Below, one piece after another: positions 1-6,725 of a DNA stretch of 26,476 nucleotides; the stretch's first letter is position 1; each line of letters begins with the position of its first letter. A program made the position numbers and the translations under genes. Location: contig CAPXSA010000003.1 of NCBI GenBank assembly GCA_948735595.1, forward strand, positions 1 through 26,476, given 5' to 3'. This stretch comes from an uncultured Clostridia bacterium (GTDB lineage: Bacteria > Bacillota > Clostridia > TANB77 > CAG-508). The notes under the pieces were generated by a model that ran no database searches, was not told the DNA's origin, and saw only the letters and a program-made list of their open reading frames with translations.

Positions 1-2
1 AA

Positions 3-98
3 GATGTTGAAGAGACATCTCACTATTCATTTGCTATTGCAGATGAAAGCGTAAATGGAGATTTAAGAAAAGCATTTAATAAAATAATGTATGGTTAA
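3..98 (+). CDS. C-terminal end of an unidentified protein (partial)
   Basis: The frame beginning at base 3 is open from the window edge and stops at TAA 96-98. It gives a 31-residue tail that ends FNKIMYG. The composition is ordinary for a folded soluble protein, but the piece is too short to place in a family. The following peptidase gene has its own promoter, so nothing can be inferred from operon context. It could be a chance open stretch, but there is no competing gene here. Confidence 0.45.
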   Translation, partial: DVEETSHYSFAIADESVNGDLRKAFNKIMYG

Positions 99-152
99 TA
101 TCAAATGTGGTGTTCCCACAAAAAGTTTATGCAATGCTTATGTATACTAAAT

Positions 153-181
153 TTGCTTTTGGTTACAATATATGGTATAAT
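153..181 (+). promoter_or_regulatory. Sigma-A-type promoter for the M23 peptidase gene
   Basis: TTGCTT (153-158), a 17-base spacer, then a perfect TATAAT (176-181). Transcription would start near 188, upstream of the GTG at 210. This argues against any start codon at 105 for the following gene. Confidence 0.6.
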
Positions 182-209
182 TAAGAGTGGGTATGATGAA
201 AAAAGGAGA

Positions 210-1172
210 GTGAAGTTTATTTTAAATAAACGTATTAAATATTATACAAAAGTATCCTTCAAGTTAATCATGTTAATTGCTCTAGCATTATTCATTATAG
301 GAGGTATCTTTCTTCTAAAATATCAGCTTGTATGTGAGGTATATGTTGCAGGAGAAAGTATTGGTTTTATAAAAGATAAAGATAGTTTAGAAGGACAAAT
401 ACAAGAAATATTAGATAAAGAAGGAACCGATAATATAGCTTTTGTGGAATTATCGGATATTCCTGAATACAAATTAGCCTTTGTTAGTAAAAATAAAGAG
501 TTAAATGATACTGAAGTTCTTGCTCAAATTGAAGACTCAGTAAAAATTACTTATGAATATTATGCAGTAACTTTAAATGGCAAAGAGCAAGCAGTGGTAG
601 CTTCTTTAGAAGATGCTGAAAAGTTAGTTTCTGAAATGAAAAAAGAATATAAAGATAGTGTTAAATTCTCAATAGGAATTAATAAATTACATTCAGAAAA
701 TGGCGAGGATTATACACCAGTGACTGTTGCTAAGGCTGAGAAGAAAGTTACTCAAGAACTTCAAAAAATGGAAGGTTCTTCTGTCAATGGTGTTTATTTG
801 GCTCAAAAACCTATTACAGGTATTATTACTTCTCGTTTTGGTAGTATGGAAAGTATCCGTAGTTTTCCTCATAATGGACTAGATATCGCTGCACCTTATG
901 GAACTAAAATTAAATCAGCTACAGAAGGTAAAGTATCCTTTTCTGGTTGGCAAGGAAGTTATGGGAATTTAGTAATTATTGATTGTGGCAATGGTGTAAA
1001 AATTTATTATGGGCATTGCAGTAAATTATTAGTAAAAGTGGGAACAAAAGTAAAAGCAGGAGATATTTTAGCTGAAGTAGGTTCTACTGGTAATTCAAAT
1101 GGTAACCATTTACACTTTGAAATTCAGATTAATGGCGTTTCAGTTAATCCACAAAACTATATTTATAAATAA
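210..1172 (+). CDS. Membrane-anchored M23 (LytM-type) metallopeptidase
   Basis: A predicted zinc peptidase that cuts peptidoglycan peptides outside the cell. With the GTG start the protein is 320 residues: a short basic N-terminus, one membrane segment (about 17-38), an extracytoplasmic stalk of roughly 150 residues, and a C-terminal peptidase domain. Zinc and catalytic residues are visible: HNGLD (H221, D225), YGHCS (H269) and HLHFE (H300, H302). The full set suggests an active enzyme, unlike degenerate LytM factors. The start is uncertain. GTG 210 follows the promoter, but its AAAGGAG lies only one base away. ATG 105 (355 residues) lies upstream of the promoter and lacks a ribosome site; ATG 270 would cut into the membrane segment. 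Related clostridial proteins act in wall remodelling or in sporulation (SpoIIQ-like); which role applies here cannot be decided. Confidence 0.85.
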   Translation: MKFILNKRIKYYTKVSFKLIMLIALALFIIGGIFLLKYQLVCEVYVAGESIGFIKDKDSLEGQIQEILDKEGTDNIAFVELSDIPEYKLAFVSKNKELNDTEVLAQIEDSVKITYEYYAVTLNGKEQAVVASLEDAEKLVSEMKKEYKDSVKFSIGINKLHSENGEDYTPVTVAKAEKKVTQELQKMEGSSVNGVYLAQKPITGIITSRFGSMESIRSFPHNGLDIAAPYGTKIKSATEGKVSFSGWQGSYGNLVIIDCGNGVKIYYGHCSKLLVKVGTKVKAGDILAEVGSTGNSNGNHLHFEIQINGVSVNPQNYIYK

Positions 1173-1243
1173 GAACTTCATAATTTCTTAATACTTATTT
1201 TGCTAGATAATCACTTTTAGTTCACAAAAAGGACAAAATGGAT

Positions 1244-1252
1244 TGGTATATT
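1244..1252 (+). promoter_or_regulatory. Extended -10 promoter element
   Basis: TGGTATATT (TG-n-TATATT) is an extended -10 without a convincing -35. A start near 1259 would put a 10-bp perfect hairpin at the very 5' end of the transcript. Confidence 0.35.
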
Positions 1253-1258
1253 ATAGGT

Positions 1259-1352
1259 GTAGTCAATAATAAGTTACTCCGTTATTGACTATAGATTAGT
1301 AAAACATCCCCTTTTATTTTCGAAACGTAGCCAGAGCAAATGGCTACGTTTT
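1259..1352 (+). ncRNA. Candidate small RNA of about 95 nt
   Basis: Downstream of the extended -10 there is a perfect 10-bp hairpin (1260-1269 with 1282-1291, 12-base loop), a 31-base single-stranded stretch, and then the terminator hairpin 1323-1351. A stable 5' hairpin plus a terminator is the usual layout of small RNAs. No open frame with a ribosome site is present. Alternatively it is only the 3' untranslated tail of the peptidase gene. No known RNA family is recognised. Confidence 0.3.
1323..1352. terminator. Bidirectional intrinsic terminator between convergent genes
   Basis: A 10-bp perfect stem AAACGTAGCC/GGCTACGTTT with a 9-base loop, followed on the plus strand by TTATTTACTTTAT. It sits eight bases past the stop of the minus-strand ATPase gene, so it probably ends transcription from both sides. 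Confidence 0.75.
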
Positions 1353-1359
1353 ATTTACT

Positions 1360-4008
1360 TTATATAGACTTAATTTCTTCCTTCATTGTAAATACCTTTT
1401 TGCCAAATCTCAATTCATTTACCCTTTTTTGTAATTCCATAATCACTAGTGGTAGAATGGAAATTCCAAAAGTATATAACCATTGTGTGCCTGTTAATGG
1501 GACTAAACTAAATAAATCAGCTACTGTTGGAATCAATACCACAATTACTTGTAATACTGCTCCTAATAAAAATGCTCCTACTAGGTATTTATTTTCTAGT
1601 ATTCCTGTTTTGAAAATAGACTCTTCGCTTTTAATGTTAAAGCTATGCACTAGTTCTAATAAGCCTAAACTTACAAAAGCCATAGTTCTTCCTACTTCTA
1701 TACTGTATAAATAATTTCCAATGCTAAAGGCAACTAATGTTAAGACTCCGAGCATAGTTCCTTCTACAAAAATCTTACTCCACAATCCATCCGCAAAAAT
1801 TCCCTTTTTACTATCTCTTGGTTTTCTATTCATAATATCTTTATCAGGTGATTCTAGTCCTAATGCTATTGCTGGAAGTGAGTCTGTAACTAAATTCACC
1901 CATAAAAGCTGAATAGCTAATAGTGGAGATTTTAAACCTAATAATAATCCTAAAAAGATAGTCACAATTTCTCCAATATTGGTAGCAATTAGAAAATGAA
2001 CTGCTTTTTTAATATTATCAAAAATATTTCTTCCCTGCTTAACCGCTTCTACAATTGTCACAAAATTGTCATCTGTTAAAACCATATCTGCTGCATTTTT
2101 GGCTACATCTGTGCCGTTTTTTCCCATAGCAATTCCAATATCTGCATTCTTTAAAGCTGGTGCGTCATTTACACCATCTCCTGTCATAGCAACCACTGCT
2201 CCTGTGGACTGATAGGCTTGCACAATTCTTACCTTATGTTCTGGTGTTACCCTAGCAAATACAGAATATTGCATAATATTTTTTTGTAAAACAGGTTGTG
2301 AAATCTTATCTAATTCTTCCCCTGTAATGGCTAAATCCTGCCCTTTCAAAATTCCCAACTCTTTGGCAATAGCTTTTGCAGTTGCAATATGATCACCTGT
2401 AATCATAACCGTTTTAATACCGGCCCTATAACAAGTCGCTACTGCTTCTTTGACTCCTTCTCTTGGCGGGTCTATCATTCCTACTAATCCTACAAAAACT
2501 AAATTCTGTTCTATTTCCTTTTTATTTGGAACTGCACTTACATCTAAATAAGCTATAGCAAGTACTCGTAAGGCTTGGTCTGCCATTTTGTTATTCTGTC
2601 TTTCAATTTGACTTAGTAAACTACTGGTTAGGTTGATTATCTTTCCATTTTCATAAATTTTAGTACAATGTTTTAATAACACATCTGGTGCGCCTTTTGT
2701 AATAATGCGATAACCACTTGATATTTTATGAATCGTTGTCATCATTTTACGGTTAGAGTCAAATGGAATATCATCCACCCTTTTCATCATTTGATATAAT
2801 TCTTGTTTATGAATTCTTTCTTTTAAGGCTCTATCTACAATAGCCACTTCTGTTGGCTCTCCCGTTAGTTCTTGTGATGCCTCGTTAACTTCCACATCTG
2901 TACACATGGTTCCTAATTCTAATATCTTTTTAATATCTTCCTCGTTCGTCACTTCTCCTTGATGATTTACTATTTTCGTTACTTGCATCTTGTTTTGTGT
3001 TAAAGTGCCTGTTTTGTCTGAACAAATCACACTACTGCTACCTAAGGTTTCCACAGCTGGTAACTTCCTAATAATACTATTCTTCTTTGCCATTTTCGTT
3101 ACTCCAATAGAAAGCATAATAGTAACAATAGCAGGTAATCCCTCCGGAATGGCAGCTACAGCAAGCCCTACTGATGTCATAAACATTTCGATAGGTTCTA
3201 TTTTTTTCAAAATTCCAATCACAAAAATAAATAAGCAGATAATTAAACAGCCAATTCCTAAACTTTTTCCCACTTGTCCTAATTTTTTCTGTATTGGTGT
3301 TTCTGGTGTTTCATTGGTGATGATCATTTTAGCTATTCTGCCTACCTTTGTATTCATTCCAATATCTGTAACAATAGCTTCGCCGTGACCATTTACCACC
3401 ACTGTTGTAGCAAAGGCTAAATTATTCATATCACCTAAGGCGGTTTTTTCTGGTAATATACTATCTGCTTCTTTTAAGCAAGGCATAGTCTCTCCTGTTA
3501 AACTAGATTCTTCTATCTTTAGATCCGAAGCTGAAATTAACCTACAATCTGCTGGTACATAGTTTCCCGCTTCAAGCAAAACAATATCTCCTGGAACTAC
3601 ATCTTCTCCTTTAATAGTAACAAGTTCTCCCCCTCTTCTTACTTTACAAGTAGGAGCAGACATTTTCTTTAATGCCTCTAGGGACTTTTCTGCTTTTGCC
3701 TCTTGCACCAATCCCATAATTGCATTAAATACCACAATAGCAATAATGATAATAGAGTCGAAATAATCACTTCCTCCTTCCATTTTTGTAACAACGGCTG
3801 AAATAACTGAAGCGATGAGTAGGATGATAATCATAAAGTCCTTAAATTGCTCCAAGAATTTGATAAAAATAGGCTTCTTCTTTTGTTCCTCTAACTGATT
3901 TACTCCATATTTTTCTCGTCTTTCTTCTACTTGCCTATGGCTTAGTCCAAGTCTAAGGTTTGTCCCCATTTTTTTCTCTACTTCCTTTGTAGATAATGTG
4001 TGCCACAT
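1360..4008 (-). CDS. P2A-type Ca2+-transporting ATPase
   Basis: An 882-residue pump of the SERCA/PMR1-like P2A family that would export Ca2+ at the cytoplasmic membrane using ATP. All signature elements are present in order: TGE (171-173) of the actuator domain, PEGLP (288-292) in M4, the phosphorylated Asp in DKTGTLT (D331), KGAPD (438-442), DPPR (513-516), TGDH (537-540) and TGDGVNDAPA (609-618). Residues matching the SERCA Ca2+ ligands are kept: E289 in M4, N677 and E680 in M5, N705, T708 and D709 in M6, and E785 in M8. This suggests both calcium sites could exist, whereas Listeria LMCA1 has lost site I. The start is supported by AAAGGAGGGTG upstream. It is a single-gene unit ending at the terminator 1323-1352. 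Na+ or other divalent cation transport is less likely. Confidence 0.93.
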   Translation of the reverse strand: MWHTLSTKEVEKKMGTNLRLGLSHRQVEERREKYGVNQLEEQKKKPIFIKFLEQFKDFMIIILLIASVISAVVTKMEGGSDYFDSIIIIAIVVFNAIMGLVQEAKAEKSLEALKKMSAPTCKVRRGGELVTIKGEDVVPGDIVLLEAGNYVPADCRLISASDLKIEESSLTGETMPCLKEADSILPEKTALGDMNNLAFATTVVVNGHGEAIVTDIGMNTKVGRIAKMIITNETPETPIQKKLGQVGKSLGIGCLIICLFIFVIGILKKIEPIEMFMTSVGLAVAAIPEGLPAIVTIMLSIGVTKMAKKNSIIRKLPAVETLGSSSVICSDKTGTLTQNKMQVTKIVNHQGEVTNEEDIKKILELGTMCTDVEVNEASQELTGEPTEVAIVDRALKERIHKQELYQMMKRVDDIPFDSNRKMMTTIHKISSGYRIITKGAPDVLLKHCTKIYENGKIINLTSSLLSQIERQNNKMADQALRVLAIAYLDVSAVPNKKEIEQNLVFVGLVGMIDPPREGVKEAVATCYRAGIKTVMITGDHIATAKAIAKELGILKGQDLAITGEELDKISQPVLQKNIMQYSVFARVTPEHKVRIVQAYQSTGAVVAMTGDGVNDAPALKNADIGIAMGKNGTDVAKNAADMVLTDDNFVTIVEAVKQGRNIFDNIKKAVHFLIATNIGEIVTIFLGLLLGLKSPLLAIQLLWVNLVTDSLPAIALGLESPDKDIMNRKPRDSKKGIFADGLWSKIFVEGTMLGVLTLVAFSIGNYLYSIEVGRTMAFVSLGLLELVHSFNIKSEESIFKTGILENKYLVGAFLLGAVLQVIVVLIPTVADLFSLVPLTGTQWLYTFGISILPLVIMELQKRVNELRFGKKVFTMKEEIKSI

Positions 4009-4083
4009 AAATATAACACCCTCCTTTGTGTTTTAAATTTATTAATATATATGTGGCTTGTCTTAGGTTTATGAATAATTTCT

Positions 4084-4180
4084 GAAGGAACTATCTAACT
4101 CATAAAAAAACATCGCTTTCGTTTTTCACTACTTGCAATGTTTTTCTCTTTACTATTTTACCTAAATTGGAAGGAACTAT
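4084..4180. repeat. 11-bp direct repeats flanking a hairpin
   Basis: GAAGGAACTAT occurs at 4084-4094 and again at 4170-4180, on either side of the hairpin 4106-4145. The spacing of 86 bases and identical orientation suggest a small duplication at the edge of the accessory region. Confidence 0.4.
4106..4145 (-). terminator. Terminator-like hairpin facing the minus strand
   Basis: AAAAACATCGC (4106-4116) faces GCAATGTTTTT (4135-4145). As minus-strand RNA the single mismatch becomes a G-U pair and a run of seven U follows (4104-4110). It would end transcripts reading leftward through the fragment at 4255-4428. Confidence 0.5.
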
Positions 4181-4210
4181 GTTTCTTTAATAATATTTGG
4201 TGCCTTACGC

Positions 4211-4257
4211 TCCACTTCGTTCCGTCGCATCAATCATGCGTAGTTCGTTCCACTTCA
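4211..4257. repeat. Small hairpin and direct repeats just past the variable-repeat-like fragment
   Basis: CGCAT-CAATC-ATGCG (4226-4240) is a perfect 5-bp hairpin. It is flanked by direct copies of TTCGTTCC at 4216-4223 and 4244-4251. It lies within 20 bases of the stop codon of the AAC-rich fragment, on its 3' side. DGR targets often carry a hairpin in this place, but a 5-bp stem alone is weak evidence. Confidence 0.4.
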
Positions 4258-4428
4258 CACGCCTGACTGAACTACTGCTGCCCCACGACCACAGTTGCTG
4301 TTGCTAGCCCAGTTGTTGTTGTAGGTGAAGGAGAACATCCCACCTTTGCCACGTACGAAACCGTTAGTAGAGTTGTTGAGCCAGTCATGGTTGCTAGCGC
4401 CATGCCAGCCTAAGCAAGGAAGGATACC
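4255..4428 (-). pseudogene. Truncated 3' end of a DGR-type variable C-terminal domain (orphan cassette)
   Basis: This minus-strand frame gives 57 residues and a TGA stop. The order of motifs is LGWHGASNHDW, then FVRGKGGMFSF, then NNNWASNSNCGRGAAVV. The pattern of aromatic residues, a central (V/I)RGG-like block, Asn/Ser-rich stretches and a final GR/FR resembles the C-type-lectin/FGE-like ends of surface proteins diversified by DGRs. All nine Asn codons are AAC. G+C is about 53% (85 of 160 bases at 4261-4420), against roughly 30% for neighbours. The frame is blocked by TGA 4429-4431 and has no start codon or ribosome site, so it is a 3' remnant or a bare cassette. Whether it is a variable repeat, a template repeat or a relic cannot be told without the rest of the genome. 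No reverse transcriptase is in the window. Confidence 0.5.
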
Positions 4429-4471
4429 TCAACATAGTCCCTAATTGATTATTTTTTAATTAATAATCTTT

Positions 4472-4747
4472 TTATCCCTTATTTAAGCTTAATTGTGTAT
4501 CCATAAAATTTTTATAAATACTTTTTAATTCATTTAAATCTATATTTAATGCTAAAGCATACGCAACCAATTCAAAATCTTTTAGCAAAATACGTGAAGC
4601 TTCTATTCTATAAATATCATCAACTGACATATCTAGTCCCAGTAATTGTAACTCCCTTGCCATTTGAGTTCTGTTTAATTTCTTTTCTAATCTTTTGTTC
4701 TTTAGAAACTCACCAAAGAGATTACTTTTACCTTGTATCTTTCTCAT
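4472..4747 (-). CDS. Small Xre-family HTH regulator
   Basis: A 91-residue protein, nearly all helix-turn-helix. A first helix around FLKNKRLEKKLNRTQMARELQ is followed by the turn region LDMSVDDIYRIEASR and a final helix pair (NIDLNELKSIYKNF). It has no effector domain. The start follows GAGGTAAGG. It is divergent from the prepilin-like gene, and the shared 150-base gap carries an inverted repeat placed over the rightward promoter. The likely role is therefore repression of that gene and perhaps of itself. The degenerate cassette at 4255-4428 lies directly downstream in the same direction. Phage-type regulators of this size are common in accessory regions. Confidence 0.8.
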   Translation of the reverse strand: MRKIQGKSNLFGEFLKNKRLEKKLNRTQMARELQLLGLDMSVDDIYRIEASRILLKDFELVAYALALNIDLNELKSIYKNFMDTQLSLNKG

Positions 4748-4781
4748 CCTTACCTCAATTTTTACTTTTTTTCGATTTTAC

Positions 4782-4811
4782 TTGATTTTAACAAAAATTA
4801 TATGTTATACT
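4782..4811 (+). promoter_or_regulatory. Promoter of the prepilin-like gene
   Basis: TTGATT (4782-4787), an 18-base spacer and TATACT (4806-4811), with a start expected near 4818 inside the inverted repeat. Confidence 0.5.
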
Positions 4812-4836
4812 GCTGACAAGTTATCAGTAGTATAAC
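4804..4836. promoter_or_regulatory. Inverted-repeat operator, probably for the Xre protein
   Basis: GTTATACTGCTGA (4804-4816) and TCAGTAGTATAAC (4824-4836) are inverted copies, 12 of 13 matching, with a 7-base centre. The repeat covers the -10 and start point of the rightward promoter, so a bound dimer would block transcription. It lies 57 bases upstream of the xre start codon, so it could also control that gene. Confidence 0.6.
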
Positions 4837-4899
4837 AATTTGAAATTAAAGACTTATTATAAAAAACTAAATTTAACAAAAGAAAAAGGGGGAATTATA

Positions 4900-5364
4900 A
4901 TGAAAAAGTCAAATTTAAATACAACTTCAAGAGTTTACTATCAGCATAAGCCATCCATAAATAGCAAAGCTACAACTGGCCTAACTCTTGTAGCCTTAGT
5001 CGTAACCATAGTGGTATTGCTCATACTGGCAGGCATTACCATTACTTATGTAGTTGGAGATAATAGTGTATTTAAACAAGCACAAGAAGCAAAATTAAAA
5101 ACAGATATTGCGGGTTGGCAAGAAAGATTAGAAATGGCAAAAAGTCCAGTATTTATAGAGGGCTTAGGTACATTTAACCCTGACAAATACTTTGATTATA
5201 TACAACAGCAAGGAATTATCAATAACAAAGATACAGATGTAATAGATAATGAAGATGGAACCTGTGAAGTAACAACAAAACCAGGATATGTATTTGAGAT
5301 AGAATTAATGCCAAATCCAGAAAATCAACAGATGGAAGTGATAAATCAGCAACTTGTACTATAA
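4900..5364 (+). CDS. Prepilin-like surface protein, 3' end probably disrupted
   Basis: A 154-residue protein with a 26-residue basic leader, then TTGLTLVALVVTIVVLLILAG (about 25-45), which has the G-(hydrophobic) shape of a type IV prepilin cleavage and membrane helix. The Glu normally at position 5 after the cleavage site is missing, as in many gut clostridial proteins of this sort. The middle part (QEAKLKTDIAGWQERLEMAK, then DNEDGTCEVTT) matches the usual continuation. The last 13 codons look foreign, because a different frame over the same bases encodes the end of a Big_2 domain. The chosen ATG has AAAAAGGGGG nine bases upstream; an ATG at 4840 has no ribosome site. Its role would be surface display or a pilus-like fibre, if it is still functional. 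Confidence 0.65.
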   Translation: MKKSNLNTTSRVYYQHKPSINSKATTGLTLVALVVTIVVLLILAGITITYVVGDNSVFKQAQEAKLKTDIAGWQERLEMAKSPVFIEGLGTFNPDKYFDYIQQQGIINNKDTDVIDNEDGTCEVTTKPGYVFEIELMPNPENQQMEVINQQLVL

Positions 5365-5426
5365 CTGTAAAAAGTGTTAGTTTAAATAAGACAACTATGT
5401 CAATAAAAGAAGAGTCAATGTACTAA
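5325..5426 (+). pseudogene. Out-of-frame Big_2 (bacterial Ig-like) remnant
   Basis: In the frame starting at 5325 the codons read STDGSDKSATCTITV followed by KSVSLNKTTMSIKEES and a TAA stop at 5424-5426. The first part is the typical last strand of a Big_2 domain and the second the typical first strand of the next one. The upstream prepilin frame differs (codon phase 1 against phase 0), so the two can be read together only across a frameshift or deletion junction between about 5305 and 5330. This points to a once longer prepilin-Big_2 protein that has been shortened. Confidence 0.6.
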
Positions 5427-5448
5427 AGTATGTTGACAGTTTCTTTAT
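5414..5448 (+). terminator. Terminator-like hairpin after the prepilin-like gene
   Basis: GTCAATGTAC (5414-5423) pairs with GTATGTTGAC (5428-5437) using eight Watson-Crick and two G-U pairs, with a 4-base loop TAAA and then AGTTTCTTTAT. The U-run is modest. Confidence 0.5.
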
Positions 5449-5464
5449 ATCCTCAACATATATC

Positions 5465-5492
5465 TTGTAAAATTGTAATAATATGATATAAT
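5465..5492 (+). promoter_or_regulatory. Promoter of the racemase-ligase operon
   Basis: TTGTAA (5465-5470), a 16-base spacer, TATAAT (5487-5492). The start near 5499 gives a short leader to the ATG at 5526. Confidence 0.65.
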
Positions 5493-5525
5493 GAAGAAAA
5501 TTTTAAAATCATAGAAAGGCAAGTT

Positions 5526-6725
5526 ATGTATCGAAATTCTTATGTTGAAATTAATGTAGATAATCTACAACACAATGTAAAGGAAATTATAAAGAAATAT
5601 CCTGATTATCAATACTATTTTGGTGTTGTGAAAGGAAACGCTTATGGTCATAGTGATAAGGTGGCAAAGTACTTAGTAGAAAGTGGCATTAACTACTTAG
5701 CTATCAGTTCTTTAGAGGAAGGAATCAGTTTGAGAAAGGACGGAATTACTACTCCTATCCTTTGTCTAGAACCAATTTCTATTTCCTATCTAAAGGAATG
5801 CTTAGAATATGATATTACTATTTCTATTCCTGATTACGAATACTATCAAAAATTAGTAGAACAAGAAATTGCAAAACCGCTAAAAGTTCACATCAAAATT
5901 GATTCTGGTATGTGCAGACTTGGTTTTACTAATGCACAAGAAGTAAAAGAAGTGGTAGATGGTTTAAAGGAAAAAACAAATATCATTTTAGAAGGTATTT
6001 TTACTCATTTTGCTACTGATGGTATTTATGATGTTTCTTGGGATAATCAGTTTACAAAATTTAAAGAAATTACCTCAGGAATTGATTTAAGTCAAATTCC
6101 TATTGTACATTTGGGTAGAAGTCAAACTCTATTAAACCATAATAAAATTGAATTCGCTAATGGAATTCGTTTAGGTATCATTCTTTATGGATACAATACT
6201 ACTCCTACACCACTCCCTAATAACCTTATGGGACGTTTAAGAAAATGGAAGAGAGAGTTCTATCATAAGAAACATCATATTAGCCCAACTATTACAGATA
6301 TTGATATTGATTTAAAAACTGCCTTTTCTTTGTATAGCGAAGTTATACAAGTAAAGAAAATTGCTAAAGGAAGCTTTGTTGGCTATGGTAGAATTTATGA
6401 AGCACCAGAAGATATGTATGTAGCTATTATTCCAATTGGTTATGCTGACGGATTTTCAAGAAAAAATAAAGGAAGGCAAATTGTAATTCATGGAAAACGC
6501 TTTTCCTTAATTGGTGATGTAAATATGGGAATGTTAATTGCCAAAGTAGATGAAAGCGTGCAAGCCGGAGATAAAGTTACTTTGATTGGCGATGAAATTC
6601 CAATGCGTGAAGTTGCGCGCTATATTGGTACTAGTGTATATGAGGGTGGCTGCATGTTAAATGACTGGTTACCTAGGGTGTTAATAAAAGGCGGAAAAAC
6701 CGTGGAAATTGATGAAAGGATTTGA
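5526..6725 (+). CDS. Alanine-racemase-fold PLP enzyme (amino acid racemase)
   Basis: A 399-residue fold-type III racemase. The PLP lysine lies in VVKGNAYG (K36), SGMCRLGF (128-134) matches the conserved SGMxRxG block, and Y287 in VGYGR is the expected second catalytic base. The usual CMDQ element is replaced by VNMGM (332-336). Between about 228 and 262 there is an insertion of some 30 residues, rich in Lys, Arg and His, compared with standard Alr. Known members of this fold racemise Ala, Ser, Lys/Arg or Orn, so the substrate is open. The next gene starts on its stop codon (TGATG), so the two are translationally coupled. The operon partners (ATP-grasp ligase, Mur ligase) suggest that the D-amino acid made here is used in the cell wall. 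It may instead be the cell's general alanine racemase. Confidence 0.85.
   Translation: MYRNSYVEINVDNLQHNVKEIIKKYPDYQYYFGVVKGNAYGHSDKVAKYLVESGINYLAISSLEEGISLRKDGITTPILCLEPISISYLKECLEYDITISIPDYEYYQKLVEQEIAKPLKVHIKIDSGMCRLGFTNAQEVKEVVDGLKEKTNIILEGIFTHFATDGIYDVSWDNQFTKFKEITSGIDLSQIPIVHLGRSQTLLNHNKIEFANGIRLGIILYGYNTTPTPLPNNLMGRLRKWKREFYHKKHHISPTITDIDIDLKTAFSLYSEVIQVKKIAKGSFVGYGRIYEAPEDMYVAIIPIGYADGFSRKNKGRQIVIHGKRFSLIGDVNMGMLIAKVDESVQAGDKVTLIGDEIPMREVARYIGTSVYEGGCMLNDWLPRVLIKGGKTVEIDERI

Noticed and set aside
105..209. Longer N-terminus for the M23 peptidase from ATG 105
   Set aside because: It lies upstream of the TTGCTT-17-TATAAT promoter, has no ribosome site, and would add a second hydrophobic stretch not expected for this protein type.
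4255..5426. A complete DGR system
   Set aside because: No reverse transcriptase, accessory (Avd-like) gene or second copy of the repeat is found in the window; only a cassette-like fragment is supported.
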